The notes under the pieces: generated by a model | What the model was told of the DNA's origin: nothing | Seen by the model: only the letters and a program-made list of their open reading frames with translations | Database searches by the model: none | Source: Pseudomonadota bacterium | Lineage (GTDB): Bacteria > Pseudomonadota > Gammaproteobacteria > Steroidobacterales > Steroidobacteraceae | DNA: 64,000 nucleotides | NCBI GenBank assembly: GCA_023423935.1 | Contig: JAFAEQ010000055.1 | Coordinates: 62,001 to 126,000, forward strand | Direction: 5' to 3' | Translations under genes and position numbers: made by a program | Part shown: in pieces, positions 50,541 through 59,517 of the stretch | Layout of the letters: every line of letters starts with the position of its first letter | How positions within the stretch are numbered: the stretch's first letter is position 1

Positions 50541-51739
50541 AGCTGGGTGTCATCAGGCTGGAACCCCATCGGCGCACCAGCGACGGTGTCGCTGCAGCGA
50601 GCTCGTTTCCCCGCTGGCTGAGCGCAGCGAGCGACTGCACGGACTCGATGCATCTGGTGTTGCCCATCGAGGGCAGCGCCGCCGATCAGATCGGTCCGTC
50701 GGACGTTCGCTATGCGCTGCGCCGGCACGATGAGCTGCTGGCGTTGCCTTCCTGCAGAGGGTTTCTGCGTGCGTACAGGAACGTGCCGTTGTTGTTGCTG
50801 CGTCTGTTGAAGCTGCGTCGCAAGACGCGCGTCGTGATCTGTCGTGCGCCGGAGCATCTCAATCTGATCCTGCTGCCGTTGCTGTGGGTGCTGCGATTCA
50901 AGCCCGTGATCTGGTTCGTCGCCGATCGCTCGGCGGTCGATGAGGCAGGTCAGGCACGTCGCGGCCGGACGCTGCTCGTTCGGACAGGTCTTTGGTTATC
51001 GCGAGCGACAGGGCACATGGAGCGGATGTTCGCTCGTCGCTGGCCCTCCATCGTCAATGGATCGGAGCTCGAACAGAAACTGATGGCATCGGGCGTGGAC
51101 GCATCGCGGATCCTGCGCGTCGTGTCGACGACGTTGCCGCAGACGGCACTGCTCGCGGAAGCGCCAGCAGAACTGCGATCGGGCGGTCGGGTGGAATTGC
51201 TCTATGTCGGGCGCATCGTGGCAGAGAAAGGACTGTGCGATCTCATCGACGCGCTGCGCGAGCTGATGAATTCGCCGGGGCCGGGTTATCGACTTACCTT
51301 GATCGGCTGGGACGCGCATGGAGAAATGAAGCGGCTGCAGGACTACATCGAGCAGCTCGGGATCGGACATGCCGTCGAAATGCGCGGCCCGATGCCGCCG
51401 GGTCCCGCTCTGATGCTGGCCATGCGATCGTGCGACATCTTCGTGCTGCCATCGTGGGCCGAAGGCACTCCCAGGGTGCTCGTCGAGGCGATGGCAATGG
51501 GGCGCGCGATCGTGGCGACCCGCGTCGGTGGTGTGCCGGATCTGATCGAGGATGGTGAGAATGGTGTTCTCGTGGAGCCCCGCCGTGCAGATCAGCTGGC
51601 AGATGCAATCCGTCGTCTTGCGCTCGATCCGCAGCAGCGTCTCGACATCGGACATCGCAACTGGGCGAAGGCGGGCTCACTCACGGTGGAAGCACTCGCC
51701 GAACGCATGTGCGAGTTCGCTGCACGACAGACGCGCTAG
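50537..51739 (+). CDS. Glycosyltransferase family 4
   Basis: A 400-residue GT-B enzyme. C-terminal landmarks are VELLYVGRIVAEKGLCDLID, CDIFVLPSWAEGTPRVLVEA (E-x7-E) and MGRAIVATRVGGVPDLIEDG. The N-terminal half is less conserved. Last gene of the plus-strand exopolysaccharide operon and followed by a hairpin. Together with the three transferases upstream and the WecA-type enzyme, it could build a repeat unit of about four to five sugars (inference from gene count). Confidence 0.92.
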   Translation: MKLGVIRLEPHRRTSDGVAAASSFPRWLSAASDCTDSMHLVLPIEGSAADQIGPSDVRYALRRHDELLALPSCRGFLRAYRNVPLLLLRLLKLRRKTRVVICRAPEHLNLILLPLLWVLRFKPVIWFVADRSAVDEAGQARRGRTLLVRTGLWLSRATGHMERMFARRWPSIVNGSELEQKLMASGVDASRILRVVSTTLPQTALLAEAPAELRSGGRVELLYVGRIVAEKGLCDLIDALRELMNSPGPGYRLTLIGWDAHGEMKRLQDYIEQLGIGHAVEMRGPMPPGPALMLAMRSCDIFVLPSWAEGTPRVLVEAMAMGRAIVATRVGGVPDLIEDGENGVLVEPRRADQLADAIRRLALDPQQRLDIGHRNWAKAGSLTVEALAERMCEFAARQTR

Positions 51740-51760
51740 CAGTCGCGTCGATCAAACCAG

Positions 51761-51787
51761 GAGCCGGGCACAGGGCCCGGCTCTTCG
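51761..51787. terminator. Hairpin between convergent exopolysaccharide operons
   Basis: A perfect 8-bp stem (GAGCCGGG 51761-51768 with 51776-51783) sits 22 bases beyond the last plus-strand stop and 16 bases before the minus-strand stop. The T content after it is low on both strands. Confidence 0.55.
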
Positions 51788-51802
51788 CTCAGTGACCGAA
51801 AG

Positions 51803-52606
51803 TCAGGTCACGAACCAGAACGAGTTGCCGCCGCCGATGTCTTCGACGAACGCGCGCAGCTGCGGCTGCTCCCAGACGAAATAGTTCGGCAGCAGTACCG
51901 TGGGGTTGGGCGAGCTGAGCAGATACATCGCGAGGATGTATTGCTCGCCGTACCAATGCTGTCTCAGTTTCGGCGGGTAGTCGTAAGGCAGTCGAATGTC
52001 GTGCACCTGTACCACGACTCCAGCAGGCAGCTCCGGCAGGATCTCGAGGAAGAACGTCACCACGTCCGAGTTCGGCAGACAGTAGTGCGAGCCGTCGAAG
52101 AACAGGAAGTCGCCCGGTTCCAGCTCGCCAAAGATCTTCTGATCGACATTCTCCAGTGACTTGCGCTCGATGCGGTGCGCGAGCATGTCGATTTCCGCGC
52201 GGGGCTGAGGATCGATGGAAATGATCTTCGTATCGCTGCCTTCGTCTTCGATGGCGCGCGCCGCGAACCGCGTGGAGTTTCCCGACCCGATCTCCAGGTA
52301 GCGCTTCGGTTTGCGCATTCTGAGCAGGGCGTAGAGCGCGAACGCGTCCAGGCCCGAGAAGTAATCGTTGATGCGGCTCGGCTCCATCATCGACGAGGCG
52401 CGTTCCGGAATCGCGAGAAAGTCGAAGCGATAGTTCGCGATCTGCAACAGCAGCTTCGAATAATCCAACGTACGCTCGGCGAGCAGCGCCTGAAGCCGGG
52501 CATGCGGCGGTTTACCGAAGCCCCAGCGCGGAGTCGGTTCGATGTCGTAATCCAGTGCGATGAGCGGTGTGCCGCGTACGGCGGCCTTGATGAGCGGACG
52601 TATCAT
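51803..52606 (-). CDS. Class I SAM-dependent methyltransferase
   Basis: A 267-residue protein with motif I KRYLEIGSGNSTRFAARAIE, an acidic post-I segment (IISIDPQPRAEIDML) and a metal-binding-like FLFFDGSHYCLPNSDV. DIRLPYDYPPKLRQHWYGEQ resembles the Methyltransf_24-type enzymes in polysaccharide and secondary-metabolite clusters. It overlaps the WecA-type gene by four bases (ATGA). It may methylate a sugar of the repeat unit; the target is not known. Confidence 0.85.
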   Translation of the reverse strand: MIRPLIKAAVRGTPLIALDYDIEPTPRWGFGKPPHARLQALLAERTLDYSKLLLQIANYRFDFLAIPERASSMMEPSRINDYFSGLDAFALYALLRMRKPKRYLEIGSGNSTRFAARAIEDEGSDTKIISIDPQPRAEIDMLAHRIERKSLENVDQKIFGELEPGDFLFFDGSHYCLPNSDVVTFFLEILPELPAGVVVQVHDIRLPYDYPPKLRQHWYGEQYILAMYLLSSPNPTVLLPNYFVWEQPQLRAFVEDIGGGNSFWFVT

Positions 52607-53730
52607 CGTGAGGTTCTCAGGTTGGGTTGTATGGGCTCGTGGCAGGACTCGTGCGCAGACAGGGCACGGCGAGCCCGGAGCGATGACTGCTGGATCATCC
52701 AGGCGGGAAGCGCGCCGACCCACAGATGCGCCTTCAGAATCGCGCCGGTGGCGGCCGCGCTCGCCGCGATCAGCAGCGCAATGGAGGTCAGCGGCGCTGC
52801 GTCGATGTGCTCGAGGAACACTCCGGTCGCGGCGAACATCGCAGCGAGACTCACGAGCGTGATCAACACGCCAGGAGTCGACAAACCCGCCCGCATCAGT
52901 TTGTGATGGAAGTGATCGGCGTCCGCTGCGAGCGGTGACCGACCGGACGCGACGCGACGAGTGAAACTGACGATGAGCTCCAGCAGCGGCAACATCGTGA
53001 GCCACAGCACCGTCACCGGTTGAACCTGGGGTGCGCTCGACTGGCTGAGCCCGATGCCGAACCACGCCACCGCGAAGCCGATCAGCGTGCTGCCCGCGTC
53101 TCCCATGAAACAGCGCACCCTGCGATTGATGCCCACTGGAAGGTTGAACGGCAGAAACGCGGCGATAGCGGCCGCGAGCAGGACGAGCATGGGCGCGGCC
53201 TCGGACAGGTGAGCGCCATGAGCAAACGTAAGCAGCGATAGCACGCTGACCAACCCGAGGCTGCCTGCCAGACCGTCGAGTCCATCGATCATGTTGTAGG
53301 CATTGATGGCCGTGAGGATGGCGAGGACGGTAAATGACGGAGCGAGTGCGCCGAGCTCGATCCGCGTCTCGCTGTCCCACGCGCCCAGTTCGCGAATCAC
53401 GAGACCTTCGCGGACCATGATCGCCGCGGCAGTGATTTGAACGGCGAGCCGCACCCATGCAGAAACATCGAAGCGGTCGTCTGCCACGCCGACTGCGACC
53501 AGCAAGGTCGCACACAGCAGGAAGGGCGCGGGCACATCGAGGTGCCCGGGCATCAGCATCGCGCCGATGAGGTAGCCGCCGAATATCGCCACGCCGCCGA
53601 TGACAGCCACTTCGCCCTCGTGCTTCTTGCGTCCGCCGGGGCGATCGATCAGGCCCAGCGAGGGTGCGAACCGTCGCAGACCTGTCATCAGCAGCAACGT
53701 GGCTGCAAAAGTGAACGCAGTTTCAAGCAT
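52603..53730 (-). CDS. MraY/WecA-family undecaprenyl-phosphate sugar-1-phosphate transferase
   Basis: A 375-residue membrane enzyme with about 11 helices. Landmarks: LGLIDRPGGRKKHEGEVAVI, VAVGVADDRFDV (Mg-binding DD), INAYNMIDGLDGLAGSLGL (catalytic Asp/Asn), CFMGDAGSTLIGF and DADHFHHKLMRAG (His-rich cytoplasmic loop). It starts the repeat unit by adding GlcNAc-1-P or a related sugar to undecaprenyl phosphate. GAGAGG precedes the ATG. Transcribed opposite to the main exopolysaccharide operon and convergent with it. Confidence 0.94.
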   Translation of the reverse strand: MLETAFTFAATLLLMTGLRRFAPSLGLIDRPGGRKKHEGEVAVIGGVAIFGGYLIGAMLMPGHLDVPAPFLLCATLLVAVGVADDRFDVSAWVRLAVQITAAAIMVREGLVIRELGAWDSETRIELGALAPSFTVLAILTAINAYNMIDGLDGLAGSLGLVSVLSLLTFAHGAHLSEAAPMLVLLAAAIAAFLPFNLPVGINRRVRCFMGDAGSTLIGFAVAWFGIGLSQSSAPQVQPVTVLWLTMLPLLELIVSFTRRVASGRSPLAADADHFHHKLMRAGLSTPGVLITLVSLAAMFAATGVFLEHIDAAPLTSIALLIAASAAATGAILKAHLWVGALPAWMIQQSSLRARRALSAHESCHEPIQPNLRTSR

Positions 53731-53918
53731 CGGTCCTCTCGTTTCGGCGCTACGGTGCTCCCGCGTCGTCGGCGTCACCGCGCCAACAAGTGTGAGCTCC
53801 GCGCACAATGGCATCTACGAAGTGCGCAGAGCCTAGTGCAACGCACGCAATGGAAGAGGACAGAAAGTTTCAATCTGGATTCATCGAACCTCGCGTGGGT
53901 GCTCCTCGCTTGTGATCG

Positions 53919-56792
53919 CTAATCGCTGAGCGCGAGCGACAGGGACTGCGCAGCCGGACGCGAGTTGATACGTCGCTCGAAGTCCCGCTCGAACTCCGTG
54001 ATGGCATCGTGCAGCGGTCCACGCAGTGCATCGAGCTCCTCCCAGCGGCCTGCCTTGGCAGCAACCTGCAGCTCGGCCGCGAGCCGCTCGATCTGGCGTG
54101 CACCGATCATTCCCGAGGTGCCGAGCAACGTATGGAACTGACGTTTCAATGCGGTTCGATCGGCGCGATCGAGCATGTCCTCGGTGTCGTGCAGCGAGGC
54201 GAGAAAGGTTTCTCCGATGCGTCGCATGTGCGAGGGTCGCCACTGCAGGTTGCGCCACAGGTCGTCGAAGATCTCGGATTCGATGGCCGGCAGACTCTGC
54301 AGGATTTCGTTGATCGAGCCGCCCAGATCACGCTCCTTCTGCGGCTCGAGCCATTTGCACAGCACGCCGTTCAGTTCGCTGCGACCGAACGGCTTCGGCA
54401 GGAAGTCGTCCATGCCGGCATCGAGACAGCGCTTGCGTTCCTCCTGCATCGCGTTGGCGGTCATCGCGATGATGGGAACGTGTCGCTTCAGAATACTGCG
54501 CAGCCGGCGCGTGGTTTCGCATCCGTCCATCTGCGGCAACTGACAATCCATGAGGATGAGATCGAACTCCTGCTGCGCGACGAGCTCGAGTGCTTCCATT
54601 CCGCTTCCGGCAATCGTGGCGGGGCAGGTGAGAACATCCAGCATGCTCTGCACCACGTACTGATTGGCAGGATGATCTTCCACGACGAGGATGCGTCCAC
54701 GCGGGTTGTTGAAGATGCGTAGACTCGTGTCTTCGGGTGGAGGCTCATCGGCGATCTCGAGGGGCAGGACCAATCGGAAGGTCGAGCCGGTCGGTCCGGT
54801 GCGCAGCAGAACGAGACTGCCACCCATGGCCACGCTCAGGCGCCGGCAGATAGACAGTCCCAGCCCGGCGCCAAGATGCTTCGTTGCCGTATGCGCTTGT
54901 ACGAAGGGCTCGAAGATCGCTTCGCGCTGCTCTTCGGGCACGCCTTCGCCCGTATCCGTGACATCGATCGTGCATTGCTCGCCGTCGAATCGTGCATCGA
55001 CGCGCACGCCACCTTCGTGCGTGAACTTCAGTGCATTCGAAATGAGGTTCACGACGATCTGGCGGATGCGCTGCCTGTCGCCGAGCAGTGCGGGCGGGAA
55101 AGTGCCGTGCAGCTTGGTGGTGAGCTGCAGTCCGCCGAGGTTCGCCTGTGCGCGGAACTCTTCGACGGCCTCCTGAACGACCAGTGCGAGCGAGAAGCTA
55201 TGTCGCTCCAGTGTGAAATCCCCACCTTCCATGCGGCTCAGATCCAGAATGTCGTTCGCGATCTTCAATAGCGAGCGGGCCGAGGTCTTGGCGATCGAGA
55301 GCCGGTGCGACCCTTCCGGCGTGAGAGTCTCGTCACGCAACATGTCGAGCGTTGCGATCAGACCGTGCAAAGGTGTGCGCAGCTCGTGGCTCATGGCGGC
55401 GTTGAATGAGTTGCGGGTGCGTCTTGCATGATCCACGGCCATCTTGGCCCGCTTGATGGCGCCCAGCGCATCCTTCATGCGATCGGCGACGCGCAGATGG
55501 ATTGCATGCTCGGTGGCGCCAGCGGCGACGAACGGCTGAATGCGAATGTCCAGCTCGCGATCCTTGCCGTCGGCGCATCGCACCGGTGCCTTGTTGCTCT
55601 CACCGCGCTTTGCGCCGCCATTCGCCACGAGATTGAACGGATGCGACAGCATTCGGTGCGGCGGAACGAGCTGTTCCAGCGAGGAATCGACGAGTCGAGC
55701 GGGCTCCATACCCAGCAGGCGTACCACAGCGCGGTTCGCGTACTGGATGCGCCCGCCCGAGTCCGCGATGAGGACCGCATCGCTGGCCTGATCCACGACC
55801 GAGCTCCAGCGCTCCTGCAGCACTGCATGTGCGCGCGAAAGTCGTGCGAGCACCGCAGTGGTCTGTCGCAGACTGCGTTGCGTTTCCGTGAGCTCGCGTA
55901 CCTGGCGTTGCAACGACTGACGAGCAGAGGCGGATTCGCGCTCGTGACGGTCTGCGAGACGTTTGAGCCGGCGCGTCTCGCGTGCCAGATCCAGCAACTG
56001 CGCAGTAACACCGGGCGGCATGCGATCGTGCGGGCGGGCAGATTCCGCGCCGGAAGTCTGAAACAGCCACTGGCGCAGCTTGCCGTCCTGATCGTGCGAG
56101 AGTAGCTGAAAGCGTCGCGCCACCTCGAATGCCACCACATGCGCGAGCAACATCAGGCCGAACAGGCGCGGCGACTGTGCGGCATCGAAGACCAGCGTGT
56201 AAGAGGCGATGCTCGCCATGCCGACGACGAGGGCGTACAGCACGAGCTCCCATTGGATACGACAACGGGAGGGGAAGTGTTGACTGCGCCTGGGGATCAC
56301 GAGCATGGCCAGCGCCGCTGCGGCGACCGCGCCGCTGGTCTGCATCAGCGTGGCTGTTGCAGATTCCAGGTCCGGGAGTGCTCCGTTTGCAGCGGTGACG
56401 CCCATGCCGAGCGTCACAAGCATCAGAAAAATCGTGACGAAGATTGCACGCAATCCATGACGCAGCAGCTCGGCTGCGACCACGGCAGCGGCCAGTTGCG
56501 CCGACTCGACCCATGAACCGTCGAACAGGACGACTTCGATCAGTGTCAGGACCGCAGCGCCCAGGGCGACCCACGGCCCGGCAACCAGATCCAGGATCAT
56601 CACTGCGATCAACGACAGTGGCAGCGGGGGATAGTGAGCGTGCAGCGCCGTTGCGCCATCCACGATCAGGCATGGCACTGCGAGCAGCGCACCCACCAGC
56701 ATCGCAATCACGGACGGCTGTTGCGCGCGTCCCAGGCTCAGCATTTTTCTCAGTGCATGCATGGACGGCCATGCTTGTACGCGAGCAGTCAT
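53919..56792 (-). CDS. Hybrid histidine kinase (membrane, PAS, HisKA, HATPase, receiver, Hpt)
   Basis: 957 residues. Six to eight N-terminal helices (about 20-225) form a MASE-like sensor; a coiled coil follows (about 265-340). A PAS domain (AVLIADSGGRIQYANRAVVR) precedes HisKA with His469 in MSHELRTPLHGL and a HATPase_c (NLISNALKFTHEGG, DTGEGVPEE, GAGLGLSICRRL). The receiver has Asp749 (LILMDCQLPQMDG) and the Hpt has His887 in FHTLLGTSGMIG. This is a complete phosphorelay in one chain, as in BarA/ArcB-like kinases. The start at 56792 was chosen as the ATG before the first helices. It is divergent from a receiver-MarR-like regulator. Confidence 0.93.
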   Translation of the reverse strand: MTARVQAWPSMHALRKMLSLGRAQQPSVIAMLVGALLAVPCLIVDGATALHAHYPPLPLSLIAVMILDLVAGPWVALGAAVLTLIEVVLFDGSWVESAQLAAAVVAAELLRHGLRAIFVTIFLMLVTLGMGVTAANGALPDLESATATLMQTSGAVAAAALAMLVIPRRSQHFPSRCRIQWELVLYALVVGMASIASYTLVFDAAQSPRLFGLMLLAHVVAFEVARRFQLLSHDQDGKLRQWLFQTSGAESARPHDRMPPGVTAQLLDLARETRRLKRLADRHERESASARQSLQRQVRELTETQRSLRQTTAVLARLSRAHAVLQERWSSVVDQASDAVLIADSGGRIQYANRAVVRLLGMEPARLVDSSLEQLVPPHRMLSHPFNLVANGGAKRGESNKAPVRCADGKDRELDIRIQPFVAAGATEHAIHLRVADRMKDALGAIKRAKMAVDHARRTRNSFNAAMSHELRTPLHGLIATLDMLRDETLTPEGSHRLSIAKTSARSLLKIANDILDLSRMEGGDFTLERHSFSLALVVQEAVEEFRAQANLGGLQLTTKLHGTFPPALLGDRQRIRQIVVNLISNALKFTHEGGVRVDARFDGEQCTIDVTDTGEGVPEEQREAIFEPFVQAHTATKHLGAGLGLSICRRLSVAMGGSLVLLRTGPTGSTFRLVLPLEIADEPPPEDTSLRIFNNPRGRILVVEDHPANQYVVQSMLDVLTCPATIAGSGMEALELVAQQEFDLILMDCQLPQMDGCETTRRLRSILKRHVPIIAMTANAMQEERKRCLDAGMDDFLPKPFGRSELNGVLCKWLEPQKERDLGGSINEILQSLPAIESEIFDDLWRNLQWRPSHMRRIGETFLASLHDTEDMLDRADRTALKRQFHTLLGTSGMIGARQIERLAAELQVAAKAGRWEELDALRGPLHDAITEFERDFERRINSRPAAQSLSLALSD

Positions 56793-57037
56793 GTCCGTTC
56801 TTCTATGTCTAGCGCGAGTCGTGAGCGAAACGGTCGCAGCGAGTTCAGGTTGCGATGGCCGAGTTCGATTTGATCTACTGGCGCCCCGCGGCAATCGGCT
56901 GCGTTATTGATTATGAGGAGTGAACATTCGATCACGCGCGGGGCGAGTGCGTTAATCGGGTTTTCCCCGGCGTGTGGACTCGTCGAAAGACGAACTGATG
57001 ATCAAACAAACACCAAGTTTGAGTGCGTACGGATTTT

Positions 57038-58018
57038 ATGGACGAGAACAAACAGCAGCTCTCTGCAGGGGCGGGCAGCATGAAGACGCGTGTACTGCTG
57101 CTCGATGACGACGCGGCGATGTTGAGCATTCTGTTGGGCATGCTGGAGACAGCGGGTTATCGCTGTGTCACCGCGACGAATGCCGAACAGGCGCTGGGGA
57201 TGGTGGTCGCTGACGAGGCGATTTCAGTCGTTGTTAGCGATATCTATATGCCGGGAATAACAGGCTTCGAGTTCGTCGATCGGATCAATGCCCAGCCGCT
57301 GAACCGCCCGGCGCCGCGGGTTCTGTTACTCACGGCACAACCTTCCATCCAGACTGCAGTCGAGGCCTTGCGTCTCGGCGTATGCGATTTCCTGACGAAA
57401 CCGGTCAGACCGGCTGACTTGCTCAGCGCGGTTCGCCGCGCCATGAGTCGGGCAACGCAGGATCGGATGGATCAGGCGGCGTTATCGCCGGAGGTGGCGC
57501 GGCTGATCGAACAATCGCAGGAGCTCACGGAGAGATTGCGGCGGCTGGCAGCCGCAGGCGAGGCGACGCCCCAAAGCACACTGCCCGCACCGCATGCCAA
57601 AAGTGTGGCGCGCGAGGCGATGGCGTCCTCGGGCACCACCGTCATCGAGATCATCGAGATGCTGCGTCAGCTGCGTGCGAAATACGCTCAGCACAAGCTC
57701 GATGACGTTGCCTGGGACCTATTGCTCGATCTGGCGCGCGCAGAGCGGCAGCATCAGCGCCTTTCGGTCTCGGGACTCATGATCTCGAACTCGAATGTCT
57801 CCTCGACCACGTTGCTGCGCAGGGTCAACGAGTTGACCACGCGTGGCTACATGGCGCGAGTTCCGGATCCGAAGGACGCACGTCGCGACTTCGTCTCGCT
57901 CACACCTCTGGCGCACGAGGTCGTCGCCGACTATCTCGAGAATGCCAACGCCTTCCTGAGCAATCTCGGCGCCCCGCAAGTCCCGGCCGCAAAGAACACG
58001 CGATCGGCCGTGCGCTAG
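57038..58018 (+). CDS. Response regulator with C-terminal MarR-like winged-helix domain
   Basis: 326 residues. The receiver (about 15-130) has DDD (23-25), phosphoacceptor Asp68 (VVVSDIYMPGITG) and Lys121 (CDFLTKPVRP). After a coiled linker, residues about 205-315 carry a winged helix: AWDLLLDLARAERQHQRLSV, STTLLRRVNELTTRGYMARV and PDPKDARRDFVSLTPLAHEV, matching the MarR recognition helix and wing (typically LxxxGxVxRxxxxxDxR...LT). Receiver-MarR fusions are uncommon. It is divergent from the hybrid kinase, whose Hpt could phosphorylate it. Confidence 0.88.
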   Translation: MDENKQQLSAGAGSMKTRVLLLDDDAAMLSILLGMLETAGYRCVTATNAEQALGMVVADEAISVVVSDIYMPGITGFEFVDRINAQPLNRPAPRVLLLTAQPSIQTAVEALRLGVCDFLTKPVRPADLLSAVRRAMSRATQDRMDQAALSPEVARLIEQSQELTERLRRLAAAGEATPQSTLPAPHAKSVAREAMASSGTTVIEIIEMLRQLRAKYAQHKLDDVAWDLLLDLARAERQHQRLSVSGLMISNSNVSSTTLLRRVNELTTRGYMARVPDPKDARRDFVSLTPLAHEVVADYLENANAFLSNLGAPQVPAAKNTRSAVR

Positions 58019-58389
58019 TGGATTGTCACGACTGATTCGAGAGCGCGGCTTCGGTCGACATTCCGGCGAAGGCCCGGATCTTCCGCGGGATTCGTGTTGG
58101 TGACAGGTCCTGGACCCCGGCCTACGCCGGGGTGACCCCTGTGGGCCTTCGGTGGAGTGACCCCCCCGGGCCTTCGCCGGGGTGACCTCTGGGGGAGGCT
58201 TCGCTGGGGTGACTCCTCAGGCGGTATCGCGCAACCGCCGGAGATCGCACCGCGGGTCACTATCATCTTGCAAGTAACGCCAGGCATTGCATCCACGATG
58301 CAACCACTTGGCGGAAGTGACCGCTCCCACGGGGGGCGGTCCGTCGTTACAGTGCGCAGATGTTAGTTTCGTGTAAGGACGACTCCGTT
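58019..58389. other. Repeat-rich intergenic region
   Basis: 371 bases holding the palindrome cluster at 58059-58214 and the promoter region of the receiver-only gene. No gene is present. An AAGGA lies about ten bases before the ATG at 58390. Confidence 0.5.
58059..58214. repeat. Cluster of CCGGCGAAGGC-type extragenic palindromes (second site)
   Basis: Units such as TTCCGGCGAAGGCCCGGATC, GGACCCCGGCCTACGCCGGGG, GGGCCTTCGCCGGGGTGAC and GGCTTCGCTGGGGTGAC belong to the family seen at 14002-14141. Adjacent units are imperfect, suggesting repeated duplication and decay. Confidence 0.8.
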
Positions 58390-58866
58390 ATGGCGCACAG
58401 CATGCCCCCCAACGTCTCCGATACAGCGCTCGTTCGCGCTCTGAATCCGGGCGCAGACGCAGATTGCGTGCGCCCGCTGGTGCTCATCATCGATGATGAT
58501 GCGACTGCGCGCCTGGCGCTCGCGGCCATGCTGGCCAGCGACGGCAATCGCATCGCGTTTGCAACCAGCGCTGCGGAAGTGCGTCACCGTCTGGACGGTA
58601 TCGATCCCGACGTCATTCTTTGCGACCTGATGATGGATGAGATGCGGGGCGACGAGTTCTTTCGTTGGCTCAAATCGAGCGAGAAGTGGCAGCGCGTGCC
58701 GGTGATAGCCGTTACGCAGCTGGACAACTCCATCGTGCGTGCGGATCTGCTCGATGCAGGCGCGGATATCGTCCTGTCCAAGAACATTGCGCCGCGCGAG
58801 CTGCGTGCGTACGTCGCGGCAGCGTTGCGTACGCGCCGTATGTACGCATCGGTCGCCGCTCCCTGA
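58390..58866 (+). CDS. Receiver-only response regulator
   Basis: About 158 residues. A single receiver domain after a short N-terminal extension: VLIIDDDATARLAL, phosphoacceptor in VILCDLMMDEMRGDE, and Lys in VLSKNIAPRELR, where the Pro after Lys is Asn. No output domain follows, so it acts by protein-protein contact or as a phosphate shuttle, in the manner of CheY/Spo0F. It lies between the phosphorelay genes and the giant adhesin. An in-frame start at 58360 is less likely. Confidence 0.88.
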   Translation: MAHSMPPNVSDTALVRALNPGADADCVRPLVLIIDDDATARLALAAMLASDGNRIAFATSAAEVRHRLDGIDPDVILCDLMMDEMRGDEFFRWLKSSEKWQRVPVIAVTQLDNSIVRADLLDAGADIVLSKNIAPRELRAYVAAALRTRRMYASVAAP

Positions 58867-59517
58867 TCGCGTTTCTGCCCAAGGATTCAAGGTACGGATG
58901 CAAAGTCTGCCGCGCGGGTTCACTGCTCATCACCCGCGCGGCAGGCAGCTTTCAAGAAGTGCTGTGCGCGACCCGCAGCAAGTTCATTGTTAAACGGGTC
59001 TCACGCTGCAGTGTGCGGGCCCGTAGGTCCGCTTCAACCGAACAGCGCATGACGTCGCTCGCGAGCTCCTTGCTCCGGTGACCGACCTGCAACTCACCAT
59101 TCGAACATCTCGCCACAGGCACGGACGCACTCGCCGCCGATGCGGCGAACGGGCATGAGTCTCACTTCCGGTCGCGTTCCGTTGAGCGATCGCTCCGTCT
59201 TTCACCATTGCTGCCAGTTTGGAGCAATCGCGATTCGGCAGCAAAAAGCACGACTCGGATGCACGCCTTCGAGCTGCACTCGTCCAGCGTAACCGAGAAA
59301 AACAGGCGTTATCGCGGGCTAGGCGGTAGAGAAGTCAACGGAGGCGAATACTGTTACTCATTCGTCTTTGGGTTGCCGATTCAGTTACTGCCATTCTGAA
59401 TCTTGTCGACCAGCGCTTCACGGTTCGCCTGCTTACGATTGCTCCAGTTACAGAGTCCGGTTTCCCTAGACCTCGGATCAATGCAACTGGCTGGAATACT
59501 TCTCAAGGCGAATACAT
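58867..59517 (+). promoter_or_regulatory. 651-base upstream region of the giant adhesin gene
   Basis: No gene with support. It probably contains the adhesin promoter and a long leader. The last 60 bases include CTAGACCTCGGATCAATGCAA, which faintly recalls the left end of the MITE-like element but is too weak to call. A purine-rich AAGGCG precedes the ATG at 59518 by seven bases. Confidence 0.4.

Noticed and set aside
59463..59490. Weak resemblance to the left end of the MITE-like element
   Set aside because: CTAGACCTCGGATCAATG shares only scattered bases and has no matching right end.
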